NCBI GenBank assembly: GCA_963730555.1
Contig: CAVSSS010000022.1
Span: 1-64,000 of the forward strand
Length of the DNA: 64,000 bases
Direction: 5' to 3'
Source of the DNA: Roseiarcus sp963730555
GTDB taxonomy: Bacteria > Pseudomonadota > Alphaproteobacteria > Rhizobiales > Beijerinckiaceae
Within the stretch, counting starts at the first letter, position 1. The number at the start of each line of letters is the position of its first letter. The notes below the pieces were generated by a model, which was not told the DNA's origin, did no database searches, and worked only from the letters and a program-made list of their open reading frames with translations. Both the position numbers and the translations under genes were made by a program. Below are positions 1 to 8,049 of the stretch, one piece after another.

Positions 1-226
1 TCAAAAGGGCCAGTCGCCGCCATCAGGCCGACCTCTACCAGCTGCGGCAATCTTGACGACAGCCGCGTCCAGTCTTTTGGCGGCGGCGAGCGCTCGATCG
101 TACTGAAGTTCGCCGGGGCTGCTATCGACCTCGACCGCATAATATTCGCGCCCAAGCTGCCGTCTGCTCCTCGCTGAGAGCCCCGAGCAGTGCGTTATCC
201 CCAGTCCGGTCCTTCGAAAAAATCAT
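1..226 (-). pseudogene. Small hypothetical protein, frameshifted
   Basis: A reading frame begins with ATG at 226 behind a purine-rich GAGGGG and reads MIFSKDRTGDNALLGALSEE. Near 150-156 the frame shifts by one base and continues as EYYAVEVDSSPGELQYDRAL, then runs cleanly to a TGA at 1-3. Joined, it is about 74 residues, acidic in the middle, ending in GGDWPF. I recognise no family. Coherent coding sequence on both sides of the break suggests a single indel rather than decay. It could also be only the 3' part of a longer idea of a gene, but the ribosome site argues for the start given. Confidence 0.4.
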
Positions 227-498
227 TCCGTCCCCTCGACGCACAGCGGCGCCGGCCAACAGTCATGCTTTGTAGTTCTCCTGTCAACTGATCAATTAGG
301 TAAATAAGCCGGGAGGGGAGTTTCGCGCCGCCTTCTTTCGTTCTTACTTCATTCTCATCGGCGCTATCGTCAGGTTATGCTCGACGATAAGAATTTCCGA
401 CTCCCGCCGGCCCCCGCGAGGGGGGAGATTTGCCTCCTCTTTGGCGCTCAAGGACGCATTGGTCCGAAACAATTTAGAAGAACAGAACGATTTAAAAT

Positions 499-720
499 TC
501 ACGCGGCGTGACCAACGCCGGCCAGCTCGACATGGGGGCTATTGTTCGTCTCCTTTCAGTCCGACCTCGCCGCAGGCTTTCTTACCGTGCAATCGCGCCT
601 CAACGGTGAGCAGCTGGAGGAGTACATCAAACCGACAGCCGGGGGTATTTCTTCGTTCTGCCGGGCGTCCAATCGAAGGACGGCTTCCTCGCCGAAGGCC
701 TTTTGCGTGCGGCGGCTTGA
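499..720 (+). pseudogene. C-terminal remnant of a Dyp-type peroxidase (EfeB-like)
   Basis: Reading across two frame changes gives VTNAGQLDMGLLFVSFQSDL, then a stretch with VQSRLNGEQLEEYIKPTAGG and finally YFFVLPGVQSKDGFLAEGLL before TGA at 718-720. The 'GLLFVSFQ...' strand and a terminal 'FVLPG' are typical of the C-terminal end of dye-decolorising peroxidases of the EfeB group, which are haem enzymes often exported by Tat. No N-terminal half, no haem-ligand region and no start are visible: upstream there is a stop at 493-495. It is therefore a fragment of roughly 70 residues. The family call is by eye and could be wrong. Confidence 0.45.
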
Positions 721-733
721 GACGCGCTAGGCC

Positions 734-1217
734 TCAACGCCGGGCGCGCGGCTTACGGTTCGGCCACTTGACGATCCGGTCCGGCCAGTGTTCAGGCCCG
801 AGGTCGGTCTCACTCGCCTTGACCCGCCCGCGCACCGACACGCCCGCCTCGTGCACGCTGTCGGGCGAACCCGACACCAGCGGATGCCAATTGGGCAAGT
901 CCTCTCCTTTAGCCACCAAGCGGTAGGCGCAGGTGACGGGAAGCCAGCTCAATTGGCGCACCACGTCGGCCGTCAGCCTCACGCAGTCTGGAAACCCGCC
1001 GGTGGCGGTGCGGATAGTCAATGCACCGGCATGTCTTGCCGTCGAGAAGCCTGCAGCCGATATCGGTGAAATGGATCTTGCCCGTGTCCTCGTCCTCCAG
1101 CTTGACGAGGCAGCAGCGGCCGCAGCCGTCGCATAGGCTTTCCCATTCGGCGAGACTCATCTCGTCGAGGGTCTTCTGCAGCCAGAATGGCTGAGCCTGC
1201 TTGCGTTTTGCCGTCAA
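734..1217 (-). pseudogene. YcgN/YkgJ-family cysteine cluster protein, frameshifted
   Basis: The 5' part from ATG at 1217 reads FWLQKTLDEMSLAEWESLCD and then the cysteine cluster CDGCGRCCLVKLEDED with a following TGKIHFTDIGCRLLDGKTCRC. This is the hallmark of the UPF0260/YcgN proteins (about 150 residues, predicted zinc or iron-sulfur binding, cytoplasmic). Around 1010-1016 the frame moves by one; the continuation PDCVRLTADVVRQLSWLPVT, then CAYRLVAKGEDLPNWHPLVS, matches the normal C-terminal half and ends at 734. All motifs survive on both sides, so one indel explains the break. The function of the family is unknown. Confidence 0.75.
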
Positions 1218-1258
1218 ACCCTTCGTCCGGTTAGAGCGAGATGCGTTCGGATAGAGCC

Positions 1259-1386
1259 GTCATCGCGAGGAGCGAAGCGACGCGACGATCCAGGAGTTGG
1301 GGCGCCCCACGTTCCCCTGGATTGCTTCGCCATAGCCCGTCCTGAAGGTCGGGCGTCTTTCGACGCCCTATCGCTCGCAATGACGA
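1259..1386. repeat. Dispersed long imperfect palindrome, copy 1
   Basis: The left arm begins CGTCATCGCGAGGAGCGAAG and contains CGATCCAGG; the right arm contains CCTGGATTGCTTCGC and ends CTCGCAATGACG, which is its reverse complement with small interruptions. The element lies in the gap between the YcgN-like gene and the deacetylase gene. A second copy in the opposite orientation lies at about 21430-21547. Such elements are common between genes in Hyphomicrobiales. It could form a long hairpin in RNA and may end or stabilise transcripts, but this is inference. Confidence 0.7.
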
Positions 1387-1459
1387 TCGTGGTGCGACCT
1401 TAGTGCAATCTGCTCTAAGTCAGGTCGGAACCATACGCCAGTCTCGAAGTCTTTGGCGA

Positions 1460-2470
1460 ATGGACTTTCGCAACCGGCGGCGCGAGATTGCGGCGCAAAA
1501 AATAGGAGTGAGCGAAATCGTCAATCAGAACGCCAAAAACGGGACCACCCTCGTCATCTCTCACCCCGCGTGTCTCGCGCACGACATGGGCGAGGGCCAT
1601 CCCGAGCGGCCCGACCGCTTGCGCGCGATCGAGCGCGTCTTGGAGAGCGAGGCGTTTCAGATGCTGGCGCGCGACGCCGCGCCGCGCGCGGATCTCATCG
1701 CCATCGCGCGCGTCCATCCGCAGGACTACATCGAGGCGATCCGGGCGGCTGCGCCGAAGCAGGGTCTGATCGCGATCGACGAGGACACGTCGATGTCGCC
1801 GGGCTCGTTCGAGGCCGCGCTGCGCGCCGCGGGCGGCGCGGTCTTCGCGGTGGACGAGGTGATGGGCGGCAAGGTCCGCAACGCCTTTGTCTCGACCCGT
1901 CCGCCCGGACATCACGCCGAGGTCGCGACCCCGATGGGGTTCTGCTTCTTCAACAACGCGGCCATCGCCGCCCGGCACGCCCAGGCGGCGCACAGCGCGG
2001 AGCGCATCGCCATCATGGATTTCGACGTGCACCACGGCAACGGCACCCAGCACATCTTCTGGGACGATGCAACGGTCATGTACGCCTCGACCCATCAGAT
2101 GCCCCATTATCCTGGCACCGGCGCGGTCAGCGAGCGGGGCGAGCACAACCAGATCGTCAACGCGCCGCTTCGAGCGGGTGACGGAGGCGAAGCCTTCCGC
2201 GAGGCGATGGAGACCACGATCCTGCCGCGCCTCGAGGCCTTCGCACCCGATCTCGTGATCATCTCAGCTGGTTTCGACGCGCATCGGCGCGATCCGCTCG
2301 GCAACCTCAATTTCGTCGAGGCGGACTATGCCTGGGCGACTCACAAGCTCATGCAGATCGCTCGCAAGAGGAGCGCCGAGCGCGTCGTGTCGGTGCTGGA
2401 AGGCGGCTACGACCTCGAAGGACTCGCGCGCTCGGTCGCCGCGCACGTGACAACGCTTATGGAAGGGTGA
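1460..2470 (+). CDS. Histone deacetylase-family (acetoin utilisation/polyamine deacetylase-like) hydrolase
   Basis: The protein belongs to the zinc-dependent arginase/deacetylase fold. The order of motifs is complete: HDMGEGHPERPDRL near the N-terminus, RPPGHHAEVATPMGFCFFNN (catalytic His pair and zinc site), DFDVHHGNGTQ (zinc ligands), STHQMPHYPGTG, SAGFDAHRRDPLG and EGGYDLEGL. About 310 residues from the first conserved block fits class II-like bacterial enzymes, which remove acetyl groups from small amines or proteins in the cytoplasm. The start is uncertain: ATG at 1460 is used here, but GTG at 1508 lies closer to the conserved domain and sits next to an AGGA; ATG-like starts further upstream are less likely. 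It stands alone between opposing genes. Confidence 0.88.
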   Translation: MDFRNRRREIAAQKIGVSEIVNQNAKNGTTLVISHPACLAHDMGEGHPERPDRLRAIERVLESEAFQMLARDAAPRADLIAIARVHPQDYIEAIRAAAPKQGLIAIDEDTSMSPGSFEAALRAAGGAVFAVDEVMGGKVRNAFVSTRPPGHHAEVATPMGFCFFNNAAIAARHAQAAHSAERIAIMDFDVHHGNGTQHIFWDDATVMYASTHQMPHYPGTGAVSERGEHNQIVNAPLRAGDGGEAFREAMETTILPRLEAFAPDLVIISAGFDAHRRDPLGNLNFVEADYAWATHKLMQIARKRSAERVVSVLEGGYDLEGLARSVAAHVTTLMEG

Positions 2471-2503
2471 TCGCGCAGACGATTGCGCGCGCCAATCGTT
2501 TCC

Positions 2504-3895
2504 TCACGGCCTCGCGCGTGAGAGCGCGGCCGCGCGACCGGCGGCGGCATAAAGATTAAGCCGGGAATAGACGCCGAAGGCCGATCCGTCGTCGAGAAAG
2601 CCGCCGCCAGGTCCTTCCGTCTCCGTCAGGACGCGGTTCGCCTCCTCGAGGCCGAGTTTGGGGAAAGCGGCGGTCAGCAGGTATCCGGCCTCGGGCGCGA
2701 GCGTCCCGACATCCTCTTGCCTGTCCGCAATCTCCGGATGCACGACCGGCAGCCCGTAGGTCTGCGTCGTGGCGTAGAAGGCCTCGTTCATCGCCGGCGC
2801 GTTGAAGCGTCCCGTGTCCTGGCGCGCGCAAGCTTGAACCGTACCGCCGCAAGCCGCCTCGAGCGCCTTCGTGAGGTCGGCGCGCGCAGCGGCGACAGAA
2901 GCGCGGAAATCGACGATGGCTTCCGGGACCTGAGATTCGGACGTTGCAGTCATTGTCGCAACGTTCTTCAAGGGCCGGTTCATGTAGGCCGGATCGTTGG
3001 CGAGCAGATGGGCGAGATCGTAGGTCGCGACGGTTCGACCGCCGAGCACGTCCATGGCGTAATGCGCGCCCATGATGATGCGGTCGTTGCCGTATTCCGC
3101 GCCGCGGACGACCATCTCCTGATAGCGATCGGGCACGAGCACGGCGAGCAGAAGCGAGCCCATGTAGCCGTAGGTCATATGCCCGCTCGGAAAGGACGGG
3201 CTGTTGATCAGGTTCATGATCGGCCCGCGGTTATAGACCTCGTTGCTCGCCGGAACATTGAAGTAGTCGGGTCCAATGATTGGCAGGATTACGGGCTCGG
3301 TTTGAAACGGACGGGAATCTCCAAACGCATCGGCGCCAGGGGTTCCGGCCGGCCGGTCATAGGCTCGGCCAAACGGATCGGGCGCGCCATGGACATCCTT
3401 GAAGATAGCCACCGCCTCGTCCGAGACCGGCTTCTTGCCGTCGGTCGTGGCGTTGGCGAAGAAATATTTGCCGGCGTTCGAATCGGATCCCGACGTCGAA
3501 TTGGCGTAGGCGATCACCTTGGCGACGGACTCCGAGATGCTGGTGAAGCGCTCCCGATCGAGATAATGCGCGCGCGCCTGATAAGCCGCGCCCAAGGTCG
3601 CGCCCAAACCGTCCGCCAGCTGGGTGAGATTGCCGTCGGTGATGAAGGCGTCGCGCAAAGCCTGCTGCTGTTGTTCGGCGAAAGGCAGGAGGGTGGGTTG
3701 GCGAATCGCGCCCGTCTGGATCCCGCCGGTGACGGTGAAGTTGGCGGCGAGAGCCGCCTTGCCATCCGTGGTGTTGGCGAGAGCGGAGACTGGAGCGAGG
3801 CCTTTGAGGGCGGCCATGTTGGTCGCGGTCTGCGCGTCGGCCCATGCGCCGCCGATCATGAGGACGACGAGGCCTAGTCGGCATCCCAGTCTCAT
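2504..3895 (-). CDS. PAP2-superfamily acid phosphatase, secreted
   Basis: Residues 1-22 form a signal peptide (basic start, hydrophobic core, cleavage near AWADA). The mature part, about 440 residues, carries the PAP2 phosphatase signature: PSFPSGHMTYGYMG around residue 235 and DRIIMGAHYAMDVLGG about 30 residues later, corresponding to the PSGH and R-x5-H-x3-D active-site blocks. It is expected to hydrolyse phosphate monoesters in the periplasm. It is longer than classical class A acid phosphatases (about 250), resembling the extended periplasmic PAP2 proteins. The gene is intact and ends 34 bp from the convergent deacetylase gene. Upstream lies a broken AraC-type regulator on the same strand. 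Confidence 0.85.
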   Translation of the reverse strand: MRLGCRLGLVVLMIGGAWADAQTATNMAALKGLAPVSALANTTDGKAALAANFTVTGGIQTGAIRQPTLLPFAEQQQQALRDAFITDGNLTQLADGLGATLGAAYQARAHYLDRERFTSISESVAKVIAYANSTSGSDSNAGKYFFANATTDGKKPVSDEAVAIFKDVHGAPDPFGRAYDRPAGTPGADAFGDSRPFQTEPVILPIIGPDYFNVPASNEVYNRGPIMNLINSPSFPSGHMTYGYMGSLLLAVLVPDRYQEMVVRGAEYGNDRIIMGAHYAMDVLGGRTVATYDLAHLLANDPAYMNRPLKNVATMTATSESQVPEAIVDFRASVAAARADLTKALEAACGGTVQACARQDTGRFNAPAMNEAFYATTQTYGLPVVHPEIADRQEDVGTLAPEAGYLLTAAFPKLGLEEANRVLTETEGPGGGFLDDGSAFGVYSRLNLYAAAGRAAALSRARP

Positions 3896-4034
3896 GATAC
3901 CGCCCCTCCGGCTAATCGCTGATCGCAGGTTGTCGCCCGATTCTTATGCCCCTTCAAGGGCGCGCACGACCAGCGGGCGGGCGATTGTGGCGTCTGCCTC
4001 GAACGGGTTCTTCAGCCGCCGACCTGCGCCGCGA

Positions 4035-4795
4035 TCACACTCGCCTCGCCTGTTCGAGCAGCGGGGCGAGGATCTCCGCATAAGCGGGATTTCGGCTTTT
4101 TATCGGCAAATCCAACGCCGCGGCATCGAACTCGATACAGGTTCGCGGCTGGTCGAAGAGGAGCGGCGCGCCAAAGAACTGCTTGAACCGTCGCCTGTCG
4201 CGCGGCGCCTTGCGGGCAAACCGCGTCCGGAGAGGCCGCCACCCCTGACCCAAGAAGCGGCGCATGACATTGAGAGCGATTGCGACCGAGGCGTCCTCGA
4301 TCTGTTCCGCCGCCTCAATTCCGAGCGCAACGACCGTGTATCCAAACGAGCAAGGCCGAGACGAACGCTGAGGAACGCCTCGCCGCCGGTGTCAGTCGTT
4401 CGAAGCGTCGCTAGGATCACGCCAATGCCGTCGCGAACCGTTGGCGAACTGATCGAGACAATCCCCGTCAGTCCCATGATTGTCGGCTCGGAGCGAATGC
4501 CGACTTGCAGTCCAAAATCATCGCATCCGGTCGCTTCGGCGCAGGCGGCGGTGAGCCGCCCCAGCGCGGCGTACGGCAAGGTGTTCCCGAGGTTCGCAAA
4601 AGTCTCAGGCTCGACGCCCGCCTTACGCAGGACGGCAGCGGGATCGGCGCCGAGATCGACAAGCACGGATGCGATCGCCGCGGCGTTGCGGACCTTCGCC
4701 GTAGCCGTGGCCAAGCGTCGCTTGCGCGCGATGTTCACTGCCGGTCCCCAACCCAGCTTGGTTCTGCCCAATTTGGCAAAATCCTGCCCCGTCAA
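4035..4795 (-). pseudogene. AraC-type regulator sensor domain, frameshifted and lacking its HTH
   Basis: The N-terminal part has VLVDLGADPAAVLRKAGVEP, then NTLPYAALGRLTAACAEATG and DDFGLQVGIRSEPTIMGLTG, which is the start of the arabinose-binding-like domain found in OruR/ArgR-type AraC regulators. Near 4320 the frame shifts; the domain continues with MRRFLGQGWRPLRTRFARKA and FGAPLLFDQPRTCIEFDAAA until a stop at 4035. The C-terminal AraC helix-turn-helix, roughly 100 residues, should follow but only about 140 bp remain before the phosphatase gene, and no HTH can be read there in any frame. It is therefore a truncated, probably non-functional regulator. Confidence 0.65.
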
Positions 4796-5073
4796 TGACG
4801 GACGATGGACCCCACCCTATTTTTCCGCCCCGATTCGAGTAGGCGCATCCGATCGCGGTTCAGTTCATCGGGAGCGGCGCCCGCCACGCGTCCCTATGCG
4901 CGTCCCGCTGTCGTTGCCCCGCGTTGCTACTACCGGGCCGGGGTCCGCGTCTGCCGCTAAAGCGGCCCTGCTTGCGGCGGGTCGATGGTTGTCATGGGGT
5001 CGCGCGGGCTTGCTTGCGCCCGAGCGGGGTTTGAGCGCATAGGGCGTTCCAACGCCGACAATGAAGGAGCGCC

Positions 5074-5496
5074 ATTCTGGCTCTGATCACGGACATCGAT
5101 CAGCTGAGCCAAGCGATTTCGCACGCTACGGCGCCGGCCTTCATGCGGGGCGCTGTGGCGGCATTCTTGTCGATTCTCATCGCGCGTCTTGAGCGCATCG
5201 CTGACAAGAGCAGAGCGCTTCGATCGTCGGACTCGAACCTCGATCCGACAGGACAGATTGGCGCCTCATTCATGCGACGGATGGAGCTGGTAAGCCGCGC
5301 CATCTATCTCGCGGTGCTGAGCGCGCTGGTCACTGCGGCGCTGCTGATCGGCGCCTTTCTCTCGGCGCTGATTGGAATCGGGCACGGGCAGATTGTGGCG
5401 CTCATGTTCGCTTTGGCGCTCATGCTTCTGATGGCCTCTCTCATGGAGCTTGCGCGAGAAATCCGCGTCTACATGGCCTACATGCACGTCGAATGA
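5074..5496 (+). CDS. DUF2721-family membrane protein
   Basis: The protein starts ALITDIDQLSQAISHATAPA and continues FMRGAVAAFLSILIARLERI, the conserved opening of DUF2721 proteins, followed by a polar stretch and two strong membrane segments (AIYLAVLSALVTAALLIGAF and IVALMFALALMLLMASLMEL). Length of about 140 residues fits the family. Function is unknown. The start is odd. The only ATG in frame, at 5143, would remove the conserved N-terminus. A good AAGGAG at 5064-5069 sits five bases before an in-frame ATT at 5074 and eight before CTG at 5077, so a rare start codon, or an error in an ATG, is likely. Confidence 0.7.
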   Translation: MLALITDIDQLSQAISHATAPAFMRGAVAAFLSILIARLERIADKSRALRSSDSNLDPTGQIGASFMRRMELVSRAIYLAVLSALVTAALLIGAFLSALIGIGHGQIVALMFALALMLLMASLMELAREIRVYMAYMHVE

Positions 5497-5555
5497 CTGG
5501 CAGCCTGAGCGCCTTCGCTCGGATTTGTTTTGACCTGAAAACTGCTCCGGGCTGC

Positions 5556-5953
5556 TCAGAGGTTCATCTGCGTCTGCACGATCAGCGCGACCAGCTTCTC
5601 TTCTTCGGTCGCGACGAGCGTTTGCCAGACCTGGGTCCGCTTGCCGCGATGGACCAGGGTCGTGCGGCCGATCACCGTCGAGCCGGCCGGCGCGGCGGCA
5701 ATGAAATTGGTCTTGCTCTCGAGCGTCGTCGTCCCCTTGGCGTCGGCCGCCAGATTGATGAAGGCGGCCGCCGCGCCCAGCGTGTCGGCGAAGCTCATGA
5801 TCGCCCCGCCATGGCGACGCCGCCCATGGTGCAGAGCTCCGGCCGGATAAGCATACGCGCGGCAAGGGCGTCCACTTCCGCGCTGATGAACTCGATCCCG
5901 AGCAATTGCGCGAATGGCAGCGGATTGGCGTTGATGCGGTCGATCAGCGACAT
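5556..5953 (-). pseudogene. PaaI-like hotdog-fold thioesterase, frameshifted
   Basis: From ATG at 5953 the protein reads MSLIDRINANPLPFAQLLGI and EFISAEVDALAARMLIRPEL, then LCTMGGVA. The hotdog family has an HGGAIMSFADTLGA motif at this point. In the sequence one C is missing in the CCATGG context near 5810, which changes VAHGGAIMS into VAMAGRS-stop; the next frame then continues AIMSFADTLGAAAAFINLAA to QTQMNL at 5556. Joined length is about 133 residues, normal for PaaI-type acyl-CoA thioesterases, which act on hydroxyphenylacetyl- or other acyl-CoAs in the cytoplasm. A one-base sequencing error is the simplest explanation. Confidence 0.7.
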
Positions 5954-6089
5954 GCGGTCCCTTGGGCTTCTTTTCGAGCGCTGGCGGTTCGTTGCGTCTC
6001 GGCATAGCATCGCGGCGGAGGCGACGCCACGCGGCGGTTCTGTGCGCGCGGCTTACGCAAGAGCGGGGGCGTCAGACAGGAGGAAGGCC

Positions 6090-6422
6090 ATGGTTCGCAG
6101 TCGGGTTCTTTTAAGCGCGGTCATCGCAGCGCTCGCCGTCGCGCTCACCGGCTGTGACGCGACTGGCGTTTATCCCGGTTATGGGTACGGCGGGTACGGC
6201 GACTACGGCTGGCCCTATGGCGGGTACTACGGCGGCTACGGATATCCTTTCTATGGCGGATACTATGGCGGGTATGGCCGGTATGGCGGGTATGGCGGGT
6301 ATGGCTTCCGCCGCGGCGGCTTTTACCGCCGCGGCTTTGCCGGCGGCGGCTTCCACGGCGGCGGCTTCCACGGTGGCGGTTTCCACGGCGGCGGCTTCCA
6401 CGGTGGCGGTTTTCATCACTAG
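6090..6422 (+). CDS. Gly/Tyr-rich lipoprotein with C-terminal GGGFH repeats (paralogue 1)
   Basis: The 110-residue protein starts with a lipoprotein signal MVRSRVLLSAVIAALAVALT followed by GC, a convincing lipobox with Cys at residue 22. The mature part is low-complexity: Tyr-Gly runs such as YGGYGDYGWPYGGYYGGYG, a short Arg-rich FRRGGFYRRG, then five GGGFH units and HH. A strong AGGAGGAA lies upstream. Residue composition suggests an extended surface or matrix protein, and the terminal histidines could bind metal; both are inference. A near-identical leader is used by the next gene, so the two arose by duplication. No family name is recognised. Confidence 0.8.
   Translation: MVRSRVLLSAVIAALAVALTGCDATGVYPGYGYGGYGDYGWPYGGYYGGYGYPFYGGYYGGYGRYGGYGGYGFRRGGFYRRGFAGGGFHGGGFHGGGFHGGGFHGGGFHH
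6342..6416 (+). repeat. Five 15-bp coding repeats (GGGFH units)
   Basis: Five head-to-tail 15-bp units encode Gly-Gly-Gly-Phe-His. Units 1, 2 and 4 use GGC-GGC-GGC-TTC-CAC; units 3 and 5 use GGT-GGC-GGT with TTC-CAC or TTT-CAT. The alternation of two codon versions (A-A-B-A-B) suggests recent expansion by slippage or unequal exchange of a 30-bp AB unit. Copy number would be expected to vary between strains. Confidence 0.85.
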
Positions 6423-6637
6423 ACCGGTCGACGCGCGCGGGGGCGCCGGAAACGTCGCCGATCGCGCCGCCGCTTCGGGGCACAAGCGCCCGGACGCCTG
6501 AGCCGACGGCTCGGCAAGCGAACCGAATGGCGCGCCTGCGCGTTGACGTTCAAGACTTGAGGGGCGTTCGCCCGTCCGACAGTCTGTCGCTCGCCCCGGC
6601 AGGTTCCCGAGCGATCAGGCCGGCAAAGGAGAGAGCC

Positions 6638-6934
6638 ATGGTTCGCAGTCGGGTTCTTCTGAGCGCGGTCGTTGCGGCGCTCGCAGTCGCGCTCGCCGGT
6701 TGTCAGGAGACGGGCGTCTACCCCAACTCAGGATATGTCGAGCCGTTCTATGCCGGCGGGTACTACGGCGCGCCTTACTATGGCGGCGGGTATTACGGCG
6801 GCGGTTACTATGGCGGATACGGCTGGCGCGGCGGAGTCTACCGGCGCGTCGGCTATTACCACGGCGGCTTTTATCGTCGCGGCCATCATGGCTATCGCGG
6901 CGGCTATGATGGTGGCGGTTTCGGGCGACGTTAG
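6638..6934 (+). CDS. Gly/Tyr-rich lipoprotein (paralogue 2)
   Basis: A 98-residue protein with the leader MVRSRVLLSAVVAALAVALA and GC at the lipobox differs from the preceding gene's leader at only two residues. The mature part has YYGGGYYGGGYYGGYGWRGG, then VYRRVGYYHGGFYRRGHHGY and ends DGGGFGRR. It shares composition with its neighbour but lacks the GGGFH tract. AAAGGAGAG upstream is a good ribosome site. The two genes are 215 bp apart on the same strand. The spacer is GC-rich and has no convincing terminator, so co-transcription is possible. Function is unknown; export to the outer membrane is expected from the lipobox. Confidence 0.8.
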   Translation: MVRSRVLLSAVVAALAVALAGCQETGVYPNSGYVEPFYAGGYYGAPYYGGGYYGGGYYGGYGWRGGVYRRVGYYHGGFYRRGHHGYRGGYDGGGFGRR

Positions 6935-6973
6935 GTCAGTCGGGTGCAGGCGGATCGCGCCCCCGATCGGCGC

Positions 6974-7948
6974 TTAGAGCCCTTCGAACAACGCTGTCGA
7001 CAGATAGCGCTCGGCGAACGACGGGATGATGATCACGATCGTCTTGCCCGCGTTCTCCGGGCGACGGCCGACGTCGATCGCCGCGGCGACGGCGGCGCCC
7101 GAGGAGATGCCGACCGGGATTCCTTCGATGCGCGCCACCAGTCGGGCGGTGTCGAAGGCGGTCTGGTTGCCGACGACGACGATCTCGTCGATCACGCTGC
7201 GATCCAGAATGGCTGGAATAAAGCCTGCGCCGATCCCCTGAATCTTGTGCGGACCGGGCGCTCCGCCGGAGAGAACCGCCGAATCCTCCGGCTCGACCGC
7301 GACCATGCGGACGCTCGGTTTGCGCGCCTTCAGAACCTCGCCGACGCCGGTGATCGTCCCGCCGGTGCCGACGCCGGAGACGACGATGTCGACCGCGCCG
7401 TCGGTGTCGTTCCAGATCTCCTCCGCTGTCGTGTGGCGGTGGATGTCCGGGTTGGCGGGGTTCTCGAACTGCTGCGGCATGACGGCGCCGGGCGTCGCCT
7501 CGATGATTTCATTCGCCTTGGCGATTGCGCCTTTCATGCCCTGCGCGGCGGGAGTGAGAACCAGTTCGGCCCCGAGCAGGGCCAGCATCTTGCGACGTTC
7601 GACCGACATGGATTCGGGCATCACCAGAACCAGCCGATAGCTGCGCGCCGCCGCGACGAAGGCGAGCGCAATTCCGGTATTGCCTGAGGTCGGCTCGACC
7701 AGAACGCCGCGCCCGGGCGAGATCTTGCCCTGCGCCTCGAGGGCGTCGATCATCGAAACGCCGATGCGGTCCTTGACGCTCGAGATAGGGTTGAAGAATT
7801 CAAGCTTGGCGAGGAGATGGGCGACGACGCCCTTCTCCTTGCCGATTCGGTCGATGCTAACGAGGGGCGTATCGCCAATCGTGTCGGTGATCGACGCAAA
7901 AACCCGCCCGCGGCCGGGCTTTCGCCGCGCAGCGTTTGCATCCGTCAT
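6974..7948 (-). CDS. cysK: Cysteine synthase A (O-acetylserine sulfhydrylase)
   Basis: The enzyme makes L-cysteine from O-acetyl-L-serine and sulfide using pyridoxal phosphate in the cytoplasm. The PLP lysine sits in NPISSVKDRIG, the substrate loop is EPTSGNTGIALAF, the phosphate-binding loop is GVGTGGTITGVG, and GISSGAAVAAAI lies near the C-terminus. Length of 324 residues is normal. The gene follows an Rrf2 regulator by 101 bp on the same strand, with dut and coaBC upstream of that. CoaBC consumes cysteine, so the arrangement has a metabolic logic. The gene is intact. Confidence 0.95.
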   Translation of the reverse strand: MTDANAARRKPGRGRVFASITDTIGDTPLVSIDRIGKEKGVVAHLLAKLEFFNPISSVKDRIGVSMIDALEAQGKISPGRGVLVEPTSGNTGIALAFVAAARSYRLVLVMPESMSVERRKMLALLGAELVLTPAAQGMKGAIAKANEIIEATPGAVMPQQFENPANPDIHRHTTAEEIWNDTDGAVDIVVSGVGTGGTITGVGEVLKARKPSVRMVAVEPEDSAVLSGGAPGPHKIQGIGAGFIPAILDRSVIDEIVVVGNQTAFDTARLVARIEGIPVGISSGAAVAAAIDVGRRPENAGKTIVIIIPSFAERYLSTALFEGL

Positions 7949-8049
7949 GGGCCGTCACTCCAAAATGTTAGCCGGGCCGCGCTTCTTAAGCGCAGCCCGA
8001 CATAACACTTTATACGGCAGCCAACTAGAGAACGCCGCAAATAGCTGGG

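Noticed and set aside
2717..3877. Long plus-strand frame opposite the PAP2 phosphatase
   Set aside because: Shadow frame in GC-rich DNA; Arg/Gly/Asp-heavy composition, no domain, and the minus strand has a signal peptide and full active site.
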